Of a stretch of DNA of 64,000 nucleotides, positions 11,530 through 19,618 are shown piece after piece. The position numbers and the translations under genes are program-made. Below the pieces are notes generated by a model, which was not told the DNA's origin, did not search any database, and saw only the letters and a program-made list of their open reading frames with translations. Position 1 is the first letter of the stretch; the number at the start of each line of letters is the position of its first letter. Source of the stretch: [Pseudopropionibacterium] massiliense (GTDB taxonomy: Bacteria > Actinomycetota > Actinomycetes > Propionibacteriales > Propionibacteriaceae); the NCBI RefSeq assembly GCF_900607225.1, contig NZ_LR027842.1, positions 2,136,980-2,200,979 on the forward strand, given 5' to 3'.

Positions 11530-12836
11530 CGGGTCAGCCGCTCCCCGACCTCCAGGACGAGATCGTCCTCACCTTGCCGGCCGATCACCTGAACCGCCAA
11601 GGGAAGCCCCTCCGAGCTGATTCCGACGGGCACGCTGAGGGCCGGGTGGCCGGCGAGGTTCCAGTACGAGGTGTAGGCGATGACCTTCGCCGAAACCCGC
11701 TGCGCCGCGAGGTAGCCCATCCGGTGCACGGGCCGGATCGGCGGCGGCAGCATGGGGGTCACGGGGGTGAGCAGCACGTCGATCCGCCGGAAGATCCTCT
11801 CCATGGCCCGCTCCACCCGGGTCGTGCTGCGCTCCGCCCACCGCAGCGCCCCCGGCGGCAGCATGCGGGCGATCGCCGCTATCCGCCTCGAGCGTTTCTC
11901 GATGCGCTCGGGATGTTCCAGTCTGCGCACCTCGTCGAGCACCCCGAGGTGGAACTGCACCATGAACGTGAGCGGGGTCTCCGCCCAGCGGATCGATCCC
12001 CGGGTGACCTCGTGGCCTTCCTCCGCCAGTCTGTCGGCCGCCCGCGCGACGGCCCGGGCCAGCTGGGGATCGGGTTTGACGCCCGGCAGACAGGAGGCGA
12101 GGCTCCATCCCACCCGGAGTGCCCTGCCCGGCCCCGGACCGGGTTCCCCGGGTGCCGTGACGGCCATCGCCAGCCGGAGGTCCTCGATGCTGCGGGCCAG
12201 GGGCCCGTAGGTGCCGAGCCTGTGCCACAGGTTGGGGTGAGGGGCCGTGCTGACCCGCCCGCGGCTGGGTTTGATACCGAACACGCCGTTCCAGGCGGCG
12301 GGGATGCGGATGGAACCGCCGGCGTCACCGCCGAGGGCCAGCGGAACCATTCCGGAGGCCACCGCCACCGCGGATCCCCCGGACGAGCCACCGGGGCTGC
12401 GGGCCGGATCGCAGGAGTTGTGGGTGGCGCCCCATTCCCCCTCCGTGAAGGGCACCTGCCCGAACTCGGGCATGGTGGTCTTGCCGACGATGACCGCCCC
12501 CGCGGCTCGCAGCCGGGCCACCACCTCCGAGTCGGCCGCCGCGGGAATCGTGTTTCCGCGACCTCCGAGGGTGGTGACGAGCCCCGCCACATCGATTTCC
12601 TCCTTCACGGCCACCGGGACCCCGAACAGCGGTAGTTCTTCCCGTTCCCACGCCGGTGCGGCGTCGAGCTCCCGGGCTCGCGACAACGCCCCGGGGTTCA
12701 GCTGGGAGAACGCGTTCAGCCCCGGGTCGCGTCTGTTGATGCGTTCCAGTACGCGCTCGATGTGGTCCTCGACCGTTGACTCCCCACCACTGAGTCGACG
12801 GCCCAGGTCAGCGGCTCCGACGTCGAGAAGATCCAT
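11523..12836 (-). CDS. Amidase (amidase-signature family)
   Basis: The 437-residue protein has the Ser-cisSer-Lys amidase-signature triad: Lys in AVKEEID, the Gly/Ser-rich GGSSGGSAVAVASG, and the nucleophile serine in GGDAGGSIRIPA. The family hydrolyses carboxamides. GatA itself is unlikely because no gatB or gatC is adjacent. ATGs at 12845 and 12836 are both possible. The second has a GAGG at good spacing, while the first lies almost on top of it. A longer frame to 12953 would cross the divergent TPR gene's start and is rejected. The stop overlaps the convergent orn end by 7 bases. Confidence 0.88.
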   Translation of the reverse strand: MDLLDVGAADLGRRLSGGESTVEDHIERVLERINRRDPGLNAFSQLNPGALSRARELDAAPAWEREELPLFGVPVAVKEEIDVAGLVTTLGGRGNTIPAAADSEVVARLRAAGAVIVGKTTMPEFGQVPFTEGEWGATHNSCDPARSPGGSSGGSAVAVASGMVPLALGGDAGGSIRIPAAWNGVFGIKPSRGRVSTAPHPNLWHRLGTYGPLARSIEDLRLAMAVTAPGEPGPGPGRALRVGWSLASCLPGVKPDPQLARAVARAADRLAEEGHEVTRGSIRWAETPLTFMVQFHLGVLDEVRRLEHPERIEKRSRRIAAIARMLPPGALRWAERSTTRVERAMERIFRRIDVLLTPVTPMLPPPIRPVHRMGYLAAQRVSAKVIAYTSYWNLAGHPALSVPVGISSEGLPLAVQVIGRQGEDDLVLEVGERLTRY

Positions 12837-12951
12837 GCCGGTCATCCTCGCACGCCCGGGGAACAGGCGCCAAGGGGACGGCCGGCCTCCTTGGAATAAC
12901 GACGGCGACCGGGGTGTTGTTGGGAGCGAGACCCGACGAAGGAGGCACGCC

Positions 12952-13272
12952 ATGAGCTACGAGCGCCTGCTCACCGCACGACGCCACATCGACGAACGCC
13001 GGTTCCGTGAGGCCATCGTCGAGCTGCACGTCGTGCTGGAGAACGAGACGAAGCCCAGCCAGACCGAGGAGACCATCGAGTTGCTGGCCCTGGCCAATTT
13101 CAAGGCCGCCTACCTGACCGAGGCGGAACGCCTGGCCCGGCAGCTGATCTCCTCGCGGCCCACCAACGCCTACGCGCACACGATCCTGGTCCGTTCGCTC
13201 GAGCGCCAGTCCAGACACGAGGAGGCCGCCAGGGCGAAGACCCTGGCGGTGGCCCTCGGAGCGAATTTCTGA
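12952..13272 (+). CDS. Small TPR-repeat protein
   Basis: This 106-residue soluble protein consists of tandem helical hairpins of the tetratricopeptide type (for example residues 18-32, AIVELHVVLENET, and the A-x3-A-x2-LA-x2-L spacing around 55-75). Such proteins act as protein-protein scaffolds. A strong GGAGG lies 6 bases before the ATG. It is divergent from the amidase with 115 bp between them and is followed by a long perfect hairpin. No specific partner can be named. Confidence 0.75.
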   Translation: MSYERLLTARRHIDERRFREAIVELHVVLENETKPSQTEETIELLALANFKAAYLTEAERLARQLISSRPTNAYAHTILVRSLERQSRHEEAARAKTLAVALGANF

Positions 13273-13287
13273 TTCGAGGAAAACCCA

Positions 13288-13335
13288 GAACGTCGGGTGT
13301 GGCGGAGTTCGAGAACTCCGCCACACCCGACGTTC
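13288..13335. terminator. Perfect 23-bp inverted repeat, bidirectional terminator
   Basis: Bases 13288-13310 and 13313-13335 are exact reverse complements separated by two bases. The structure lies between two convergent genes (TPR protein and the membrane protein at 13355). No long T-run follows on either strand, so it may act as an intrinsic-like or bidirectional stop. Confidence 0.7.
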
Positions 13336-13354
13336 GTCAAGAAAAGAAGACAGA

Positions 13355-13978
13355 TCATTCCTCGTCGCCCGAAGCGATGTCGGCGATCACACCGGTTCGT
13401 GGCCAACGCCACAGGGTGAAGGGAACACCAGACCAGCACAGCTGCTCGATCTCCGCACCCTTCCCCTTGCCCCAAGTCCCCCTCGGTGCGGTGGTGAACT
13501 GTATCCTCTCACTCACACCATCCGTGTATTGGACCTCCATGGAAGCACCGCGAGAACGACCCCTACCGGAAATGTTGATCTCCTGGGCGAAATGGGTACA
13601 CACAACTCGGTCAATTCTCTCAGGCCCTGAAAGCAAATCTCCCACGATATTCACACTGCGCTGAATCCCAGCCACCAAGGCCCACACCCCCAGAAGCAGG
13701 AGCACAAGAGCCACAAACCCACCGAACCGCGGCGCCTTGTACATCCTGTTCCTGAGCTTCGCATAACGAGGATAGGAACGCGTCAGCCACATCCACCCCG
13801 GCCCCAGACACGCAAACCCCACAAGAAACAACCCAACACTCTCGAGCACCACAGTCCACATGGCCAGCTCCCCAAAGGGAACATGGAAGAAGACATTCCA
13901 CACTGCCAGAAAAATCACATACAGGAACGCACCGATAGGCAGAACTCGCACTGACAGTGCATCAATCAGCCGAGTCAT
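13355..13978 (-). CDS. Membrane protein of unknown function ending the type VII cassette
   Basis: The 207-residue protein has three hydrophobic segments (about 12-32, 43-62, 88-110) and a soluble C-terminal domain of about 95 residues. I do not recognise a family. It is the last of four minus-strand genes that start with a YbaB-like and an EspC/WXG-like gene, and lies 29 bp after the large effector-like gene. In polymorphic-toxin loci an immunity protein often sits directly after the toxin, and a membrane protein here could play that part. This is inference from position only. Confidence 0.6.
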   Translation of the reverse strand: MTRLIDALSVRVLPIGAFLYVIFLAVWNVFFHVPFGELAMWTVVLESVGLFLVGFACLGPGWMWLTRSYPRYAKLRNRMYKAPRFGGFVALVLLLLGVWALVAGIQRSVNIVGDLLSGPERIDRVVCTHFAQEINISGRGRSRGASMEVQYTDGVSERIQFTTAPRGTWGKGKGAEIEQLCWSGVPFTLWRWPRTGVIADIASGDEE

Positions 13979-14007
13979 ATTACCGCTCCCTGACCCAGGA
14001 GGCGCAT

Positions 14008-15492
14008 TCAGTTCTGAGGAGGCCTGTAAGTTTCATCTCGGGTGTAGGCATCGACGGCCTTTGCGGCTTTCGAAGCGCTGGACGCCCGCGGCCCGGCCGT
14101 GCCATCGAGGAAGTCACGACCCTGTTCATAGTTCTCCCAGTCGGGAACCCCCTCGACCCGGCGCCCGCTCTCAGGATCCGCGACGTAACCCGCATGCCTC
14201 ATGAGCCTGTCACGCTCCTGGGCCTCGGGGAGGGAACTGAAGAAATCCACCTGCTCATCCCTGTTCATGCGTCGGAGCAGGAATCTTTCCGCCTCCCTGC
14301 CCGAGAGGCTGCGGGAGAAAATTGCTCTCTGATCCTCAGTGAGGGAACGCGACCATCCTGCCAGATCAACAGGTTTGTCCGCAATCTCGTAACGCTCGAA
14401 AACCTCTTTCAATTTTTCCGGCCCCCCAGCGCGAATGATGTCCTGGGTCGCATCGGGAGGGATCCTGATTTTTCCTTCTGGCGGGTCCGGAACATTCGGA
14501 GTTCTTGTGAAACTTTCCGGCAACTGACTCTCCAGCCCTTGGAGAGCATCCTTGTTCTTGACTTTTTTCATCTGCCTGAGAGTGTTCTCAATATTGGCCA
14601 CTCTCCTTGAGGCAACCATGGATTCGGGGAGTTTGTCAGCGAGCTTCTCCCCGACACGCCTGCCGGCCCCCTTGATCGCCTTCTCCTTCCACTCTCCGGG
14701 TTTCCCCAGGACCTTCAACAGCTTGCCGCCCCATTCCGTCAGCTTGCGAAGGGCCTGGACAAGTTTGGCGGTGATCTTGCTCAGCTTGGCGAATGCATCG
14801 ATCGCCTTGTTCACCCACTTGGTGATCTTGGCAACTTTTTCACCCACCCAGGTCGAGATCTGGGCGGCCACGGCAGGGGTCGCGAGACCGAGAGTGAAAA
14901 CTTCCTCAGCCACGGATTGCGCGAACATTCCCAGTGCTTCGGCGATCATGTCACGGATCATGCTGTAGATGAAACTGACGATGCCCGCCTGCCGCTGCAG
15001 CACTCCTGCTATCTGCTCCGCAGCAGCCTGCTGCGCCTCGAAAACCTGTTTGAGCTGACCAACCCGCGCCCTGTAGGCGTCCAAGGTGATTGAAACCTGT
15101 CCCTCGATCTTCCCGAGCAGCGACTCGAGGTTCCCCGCCTCCTGCTGGGCGGCCTGGGCGATGTTGTGCCAGGTCGAGGCGCCCGCATCGATCTCCTCCG
15201 GGTCCCCGGTGAACTCCTGCAGCCAGTCCTGGAGGGGATGAATGTGATCAATGATCCACGAAGCCACCCAGCCGGTGACCGTCGCGATCGGATTGAACGC
15301 GGCCGAGACGACATTGGCCCCGAGCGATGCAACGGCGGCGAACTCGCCCATCCATCCGTCGTTCTTGGTCTCGTCCACGAAATCGAGGATGTCCCCCACC
15401 GGACCAATCTTCGCCGCATCCTGCCAACGCCCTTGGCCACCAGCCACAAAGGCAAGACCCCGGGGATTGTTCTCAGTCTCAAGCAGTCCCAT
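14008..15492 (-). CDS. Large WXG-like, putative type VII secreted effector
   Basis: The 494-residue protein is dominated by long amphipathic helices. A WXG100-like helical hairpin lies at about 103-165, beginning STWHNIA and rich in Gln/Ala. A hydrophobic stretch (165-215) follows, then a Lys-rich helical middle (220-330). The last 150 residues are charged and more globular, with no toxin motif that I recognise. There is no signal peptide, as expected for a type VII substrate. It follows the small EspC-like gene by 14 bp and precedes a membrane protein. A toxin or effector role is inferred from the layout; it could also be a structural PPE-like substrate. Confidence 0.6.
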   Translation of the reverse strand: MGLLETENNPRGLAFVAGGQGRWQDAAKIGPVGDILDFVDETKNDGWMGEFAAVASLGANVVSAAFNPIATVTGWVASWIIDHIHPLQDWLQEFTGDPEEIDAGASTWHNIAQAAQQEAGNLESLLGKIEGQVSITLDAYRARVGQLKQVFEAQQAAAEQIAGVLQRQAGIVSFIYSMIRDMIAEALGMFAQSVAEEVFTLGLATPAVAAQISTWVGEKVAKITKWVNKAIDAFAKLSKITAKLVQALRKLTEWGGKLLKVLGKPGEWKEKAIKGAGRRVGEKLADKLPESMVASRRVANIENTLRQMKKVKNKDALQGLESQLPESFTRTPNVPDPPEGKIRIPPDATQDIIRAGGPEKLKEVFERYEIADKPVDLAGWSRSLTEDQRAIFSRSLSGREAERFLLRRMNRDEQVDFFSSLPEAQERDRLMRHAGYVADPESGRRVEGVPDWENYEQGRDFLDGTAGPRASSASKAAKAVDAYTRDETYRPPQN

Positions 15493-15506
15493 GTCACACC
15501 CCGCTT

Positions 15507-15818
15507 TCAGATGCTGTTCATCAGCTTGTCGAATTCATCCTTAAGCGCCATTTCCGTCTCACGGAAATCGGCAGCGCTGTCATCCAAGGCCTGCGCCGTA
15601 GCCTCGAGAACTTGCCCAAGGGTGGAGTTCGTGGTCTTGAAATCGCTGCTGAGCTCTACATATCTGGGCTGGAAAAGCGGCGTGAGAAGAACGCCGTAAG
15701 GATTTCCTGACATCGTGTTCGATGCGGCATCACCGATTTCCGCAACGGTGGAGCCACTGTCACGCAACCCTGCGCTCTGTTCGCCCCAGCTCTGGGGGGA
15801 GATGTCGATGTCGGTCAC
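15507..15818 (-). CDS. Small EspC/WXG100-like type VII secretion target
   Basis: The 103-residue, all-helical protein has no signal peptide. A Trp-Gly (PQSWGEQ) lies in the first helix and the C-terminal segment DDSAADFRETE resembles the YxxxD/E export signal, with Phe for Tyr. Such proteins are secreted as helical hairpins, often paired with a larger substrate. The GTG at 15818 is chosen because it forms a GTGA overlap with the stop of the upstream gene and has GGGAG six bases before it. A GTG at 15839 is also in frame but less well placed. Confidence 0.65.
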   Translation of the reverse strand: MTDIDISPQSWGEQSAGLRDSGSTVAEIGDAASNTMSGNPYGVLLTPLFQPRYVELSSDFKTTNSTLGQVLEATAQALDDSAADFRETEMALKDEFDKLMNSI

Positions 15819-16270
15819 GATCTTCTCCCGATGTTCCACGGCTGCCTGCCGTCGTTGCCGGAGGAGTCACCGACATCACCGCCGGAGGGCGTGCCGAACA
15901 CGTCATAGGAGGAAAGCGTCCGAGCAGTCTCAGGGCTGTCATTTCCCCAGGACTCACGGACGGCCTCCCCGACGGACCTCGCCACTTCCTGTCCGGCCCG
16001 TCTGATCGTCTCCAGCGCCACGCGTGAGAGCTCCTGCGCCGACAGTCCCACCCCCCGATCCGAGATCCGCATATCGGTCACACGCCCTCCGTGGTCAACG
16101 GTGACTGTCACCTCTTTCCCCCGCGAGATCACCGTCGCGGTCATCGCCTGCACCCTGGCAGCCAATTCACGATCTCGCTCGCCCCGCTCCAGCGCCTTGC
16201 GGGCCATGGCCTCGAAGCGGGCCTTCGCGGCCGCTGCGGCCTGATCAACAGCACCCTGCACCTCATCCAT
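15815..16270 (-). CDS. YbaB/EbfC-family nucleoid-associated protein (type VII-linked subtype)
   Basis: The 151-residue protein has the YbaB/EbfC core: an N-terminal helix rich in Ala and Arg, then a short beta sheet (VTVTVDHGGRVTDMRI) and a second helix. A disordered Gly/Ser/Asp tail follows. YbaB proteins bind DNA as dimers, and long variants with acidic tails are common next to ESX/WXG genes of actinobacteria, where their job is unknown. The ATG at 16270 has GGAGG at ideal distance; an upstream start at 16297 is less likely. It heads the four-gene cassette. Confidence 0.7.
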   Translation of the reverse strand: MDEVQGAVDQAAAAAKARFEAMARKALERGERDRELAARVQAMTATVISRGKEVTVTVDHGGRVTDMRISDRGVGLSAQELSRVALETIRRAGQEVARSVGEAVRESWGNDSPETARTLSSYDVFGTPSGGDVGDSSGNDGRQPWNIGRRS

Positions 16271-16554
16271 CACGATCCTCCAACACACTCTCGCCAAGGA
16301 ACCAGCCGAAGCGCTCCGCGGGTCACGGTAAGCACGGGCAGCGTAACACCCGTCGGGTTCATCGCCCCGAGTACAACCCTCTGAATGCTCACGCCGCCGG
16401 ACTCCCCACCCCGGACGCCACGAAGCCCTGGCGGGAGCCCACCCCTGGGGATCACACGGGCCTCCTCACCCCTGCGACAGGAGGAGCCCTCGGATTTCCC
16501 AAGGGGTTCACCGATACGCTATCGTTTGTCAGTCGCCGGTTGTTGGCGATCCTT

Positions 16555-16631
16555 GGTGGGTATAGCTCAGTTGGTAGAGCACCTGGTTGTGGTCCAGGAT
16601 GTCGCGGGTTCGAATCCCGTTACTCACCCCA
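16555..16631 (+). tRNA. tRNA-His (anticodon GTG)
   Basis: The cloverleaf is complete: acceptor GTGGGTA/TACTCAC with one G-U pair, D-arm GCTC/GAGC, anticodon stem CCTGG/CCAGG around TTGTGGT, and T-arm GCGGG/CCCGT. An extra encoded G precedes position 1 opposite the C discriminator, the hallmark of tRNA-His, and CCA is encoded. The 284 bp before it, from the YbaB-like start, hold no gene that I can see. Confidence 0.96.
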
Positions 16632-16752
16632 TGGCGGGCGGAATGCACCGTGAGCAGCAGAGACCCAGGAAGCCCCCGACCCACAGCCCGACGCATCGAC
16701 ATGGATTCCAAGACACCTACGCCCTGCCCGGGACAGCGACGCACAACTCTCA

Positions 16753-16766
16753 ATACAGTACTGTAT
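16753..16766. promoter_or_regulatory. Perfect 14-bp palindrome upstream of the DUF4185 gene
   Basis: ATACAGTACTGTAT is fully self-complementary and lies 50 bp before the start at 16817, a typical place for a dimeric repressor site. The regulator is unknown. It does not match the actinobacterial LexA box, and its half-sites are in the wrong order for the enterobacterial one. Confidence 0.45.
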
Positions 16767-16816
16767 CCTCCAGTTACGGGTCTCGAGCCCACCCCTCGAC
16801 CTGATCGGAGAATCGC

Positions 16817-17935
16817 ATGGTTTCCTTGAATCGCCGTAGTTTTGGACGAGTCGCCCTCGGCAGTACCGCCCTGGCAGGTGCATCCTCACTCGTCCCCGGC
16901 ATCGCCTCGGAGACATCGGCCTCGGGATTGGCCTTCCCCAGGAAACGCCTGACCGGAGCCGACATGTACACCGCGACCAACTGGCGGGTCGCGGGAACAG
17001 ATCTCGGCATCCCTTACGTTCTCGAGAACGGCTCGATCGGCTATCTGCTGGGCGACACGTTCGGTGGGCCGTGGCCGGAAGGCGGGGACGACCACCGATC
17101 CCCGGTGATGCTCCGATCAGCCTCCGATCCCGGTTCCGCCGAGGGAATCGTCTTCGACAGCGCCGCCAAGGTGGCGGGAAACGGCCGCGCGCCGGAACTG
17201 ATGTACAACGCCCACGGAGGGGTGGTCGGGGGAACCCGCGAGCTCACCGTCATACCCAACGACGGAATCTCCTTCCCGGAGACGGGCCGGCAGCTGGTGT
17301 CCTTCATGAGCATGGAGAACTGGGACGACCGAGGCGCCGACGGCATTTTCAAATCCGGCTTCGCAGGACTGGCCTACTCCGACAACGGAAACGACTTCCA
17401 GCGCACCAATCTGCGATGGAACAACTCCGCTGACAACAAGGACCCCTTCCAGATGTGGACCATGCAGCGCGACGGCGAGTACGTCTACGTCTTCTCGGTG
17501 CGTGCCGGACGGCAGCACGGCCCCATGATGTTGCGACGCGTGAGGTGGGAACGCATGTTCTGGCCCGACGAGTACGAGGGATGGGGTTGGAACGGAAGGG
17601 ACTGGGGCTGGGGTCGCCCGTGCACGCCGATCCTCGAGGAGCAGTTCGGGGAGCCGTCGGTCAGGAAACTCCGCGACGGGACATGGGCGATGGCCTACAT
17701 GGACTATGCCCGCAACCGGCTCGTCACCCGCACCGCCGACCGCCCTGACGGCGTGTGGAGCAGCCCGAAAATCCAAATTTATGGTGTGACCAACGCGAAT
17801 CTCTACGGTGGTTTCATCCATCCGTGGTCCACCCGTGGTCTGGGGAAACTGCATCTCATCGTGTCACGCTGGTCACGAACCCCCGCCGGCGCGTCCACAG
17901 CATATCACATCGAGCAGTACCGGGGAACGCTTTGA
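16817..17935 (+). CDS. Tat-exported DUF4185 domain protein
   Basis: The 372-residue protein starts with a twin-arginine signal (NRRSFGRVALG followed by an Ala/Gly-rich segment, to about residue 35). The rest matches the DUF4185 beta-propeller type: repeated blocks with Asp/Gly turns and aromatic blade motifs (YLLGDTFGG, AYSDNGNDF, SKRW-like ends). Related five-bladed propellers include glycoside-binding or hydrolysing enzymes, so a carbohydrate-active or binding role outside the cell is plausible but unproven. Export folded through Tat would fit a cofactor- or metal-containing propeller. A palindromic site lies upstream and a strong hairpin downstream. Confidence 0.8.
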   Translation: MVSLNRRSFGRVALGSTALAGASSLVPGIASETSASGLAFPRKRLTGADMYTATNWRVAGTDLGIPYVLENGSIGYLLGDTFGGPWPEGGDDHRSPVMLRSASDPGSAEGIVFDSAAKVAGNGRAPELMYNAHGGVVGGTRELTVIPNDGISFPETGRQLVSFMSMENWDDRGADGIFKSGFAGLAYSDNGNDFQRTNLRWNNSADNKDPFQMWTMQRDGEYVYVFSVRAGRQHGPMMLRRVRWERMFWPDEYEGWGWNGRDWGWGRPCTPILEEQFGEPSVRKLRDGTWAMAYMDYARNRLVTRTADRPDGVWSSPKIQIYGVTNANLYGGFIHPWSTRGLGKLHLIVSRWSRTPAGASTAYHIEQYRGTL

Positions 17936-18039
17936 CGGTGTGATTTCCGCGGCGCATCTCCACCCGCCCCGACTTCATTCCCGGACCACCAGGTGGATGG
18001 TTAGCAGGGCATGTCCCGATTCTGAGAACATGGCCAGGA

Positions 18040-18075
18040 CCCGGGCACGTCGACATCCGCGCGGACGTGCCCGGG
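18040..18075. terminator. 12-bp perfect hairpin after the DUF4185 gene
   Basis: CCCGGGCACGTC (18040-18051) pairs exactly with 18064-18075 across a 12-base loop. It lies between the DUF4185 stop and the hydrolase ribosome binding site. It lacks a T-run, as is common in high-GC actinobacteria. Confidence 0.6.
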
Positions 18076-18104
18076 CCAGCGGGATGACGTGAGGACGAGG
18101 AGCC

Positions 18105-18995
18105 ATGGGACGACTGACAAGAACCGGGCGCTGGATCACTGCCGCCGTCGGCCTGGCCATGGGAGCCGTCGCCGGATACACGGCCTGGACGCTGAACGCC
18201 CCGAGACGTCCCTGGCCGCCGTACACGTTCACCCCCTTCGAGGTGGGGACACCGACCGAGGAGGTCTCATTCACCACCTCCGACGGGGTGTCGTTGGCGG
18301 GTTGGTGGCTGGACAACCCCGGCGCCCGGAGCGTGGTGATCTGCTGCCACGGTCACCGGAGCAACAAGGCCGACATGCTGGGAATCGGTCCCGGTCTGTG
18401 GCGAGCAGGTCACAACGTCCTGCTCTTCGATTTCCGTGGCAACGGCGACTCCGGGGACGGCAGGCAGTCCCTGGCCCACTACGAACAGGCCGACCTGACC
18501 GCCGCGCTGGACTGGGCGGCCCGATTCCGCCCCGGGGCGCGGATCGCGGTGATGGCATTCTCCATGGGCGCCTCAACCGCCATCCTCACGGCTGCCCACG
18601 ACCCGCGCATCGAAGCCCTCGTGCTCGATTCCCCGTTCGCGACCATGGAGGGCGTGATCGCCGCGAACTACAGGCGTTACCGACTTCCCGGAGGTCTTCT
18701 ACTGCCGGTGGCCGACCTGGTGAACCGATTCTTCTACGGCTACGCGTTCGGACAGGTGCGTCCCGTCGACGCCATGGGTTCGCTGCCGCCACGCCCGGTC
18801 CTGCTGCTGCACGGCACCAAGGACCGGCTCATCCCCTACGAACACGCCCAGCAGCTGGTGGCAGCGGCCGGTCCGGGCGAGGTCGAGCTCGTCGCCTTCG
18901 AGGGCGCAGACCACTGCGGCGGCTACTTCGTCGACCGTCCCGGATACATCGCCCGGGTGAACCGGTTCCTGGATGAGGCTTTCCAGCCCGGGTAG
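18105..18995 (+). CDS. Membrane-anchored alpha/beta hydrolase
   Basis: The 296-residue protein has an N-terminal membrane anchor (about 10-28) followed by an alpha/beta hydrolase fold. The oxyanion region is CCHGHRSNK, the nucleophile elbow AFSMGAS (Ala in place of the first Gly of GxSxG), the acid Asp lies in HGTKDRL and the catalytic His in GADHCGG. This set resembles the Bacillus YqkD/BEM46-like serine peptidase-esterase group. The substrate is not predictable. A GAGGAG Shine-Dalgarno precedes the ATG, and the lipoprotein gene starts 6 bp after its stop, so the two are probably one transcript. Confidence 0.85.
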   Translation: MGRLTRTGRWITAAVGLAMGAVAGYTAWTLNAPRRPWPPYTFTPFEVGTPTEEVSFTTSDGVSLAGWWLDNPGARSVVICCHGHRSNKADMLGIGPGLWRAGHNVLLFDFRGNGDSGDGRQSLAHYEQADLTAALDWAARFRPGARIAVMAFSMGASTAILTAAHDPRIEALVLDSPFATMEGVIAANYRRYRLPGGLLLPVADLVNRFFYGYAFGQVRPVDAMGSLPPRPVLLLHGTKDRLIPYEHAQQLVAAAGPGEVELVAFEGADHCGGYFVDRPGYIARVNRFLDEAFQPG

Positions 18996-19004
18996 CATGT
19001 CGTG

Positions 19005-19604
19005 ATGCCCCTCAACGCCTCCGAGGCGCCGCGATTTCTCTCGTCGCCGCTCCGGTTCCGGGGGGAGGCCGGGGAAAACGGCCAGGAGGAAGAACCGAGG
19101 TTCTTCCGGCGAATCGCCACGTCGACTGTAGCGATCGGCCTCCTCCTGTCGGCCTGTTCCAACGCATCCAACCCACCCCAGGACACCTCACCGGTCAGCA
19201 CCCCAGCGACCACACCCGCCCAGCAGAGCCCGGGAGAAACCGTGAGCGAAACCACGATATCGATCACCCTGAACGGCCGGTCCCTCACAGCCAGGCTCTC
19301 CGACAATCCCGCCGCCCGTTCGTTGCTGGACCAGCTGCCGCTGCACCAGGAGTTCACCGATTACGGAGGACAGGAGGTGCAGACCAGACTCCCGCAGCCC
19401 CTGACGACCGACGGGATGCCCCGTAGGGAGAGCGCCCCCGCCGGAACCATCGGGTACTACGCACCCGAACAGGCCTTGGTGCTGTACTACAGGGACGTGG
19501 GACGTTTCGACGGCATCATGCGGCTCGGCCGGATCGAGGGCGACCCGGCCTCGCTCGCCGGCTGGGAGCAGGCGAAACCCGTCACCATCGAACGAGCCGG
19601 CTGA
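19005..19604 (+). CDS. Cyclophilin-like fold lipoprotein
   Basis: The 199-residue protein has a hydrophobic stretch ending in a lipobox (LLLSACSN, Cys near residue 50), then a Ser/Thr/Pro linker and a domain with the pattern of the cyclophilin-like-2 family: ITLNGRSLTARLSDNPAARSLLDQLP, a block with GGQEVQTRLPQPL, and GTIGYYAPEQALVLYYRD. The domain has the cyclophilin fold but not the proline-isomerase active site, and its role is unknown. The N-terminal extension before the lipobox is long (about 35 residues) and the true start is uncertain; ATG 19005 and GTG 19002 are both available. Confidence 0.75.
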   Translation: MPLNASEAPRFLSSPLRFRGEAGENGQEEEPRFFRRIATSTVAIGLLLSACSNASNPPQDTSPVSTPATTPAQQSPGETVSETTISITLNGRSLTARLSDNPAARSLLDQLPLHQEFTDYGGQEVQTRLPQPLTTDGMPRRESAPAGTIGYYAPEQALVLYYRDVGRFDGIMRLGRIEGDPASLAGWEQAKPVTIERAG

Positions 19605-19618
19605 GAGTCGATCCCATC

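Noticed and set aside
11574-12635. Plus-strand frame opposite the amidase
   Set aside because: The minus-strand amidase has the complete Ser-Ser-Lys catalytic pattern, while the opposite frame is a composition shadow rich in Arg, Gly, His and Pro.
16740-16780. The palindrome before the DUF4185 gene as a LexA (SOS) box
   Set aside because: Its half-sites are ACAG...CTGT rather than CTGT...ACAG, and it does not match the actinobacterial GAAC...GTTC box.
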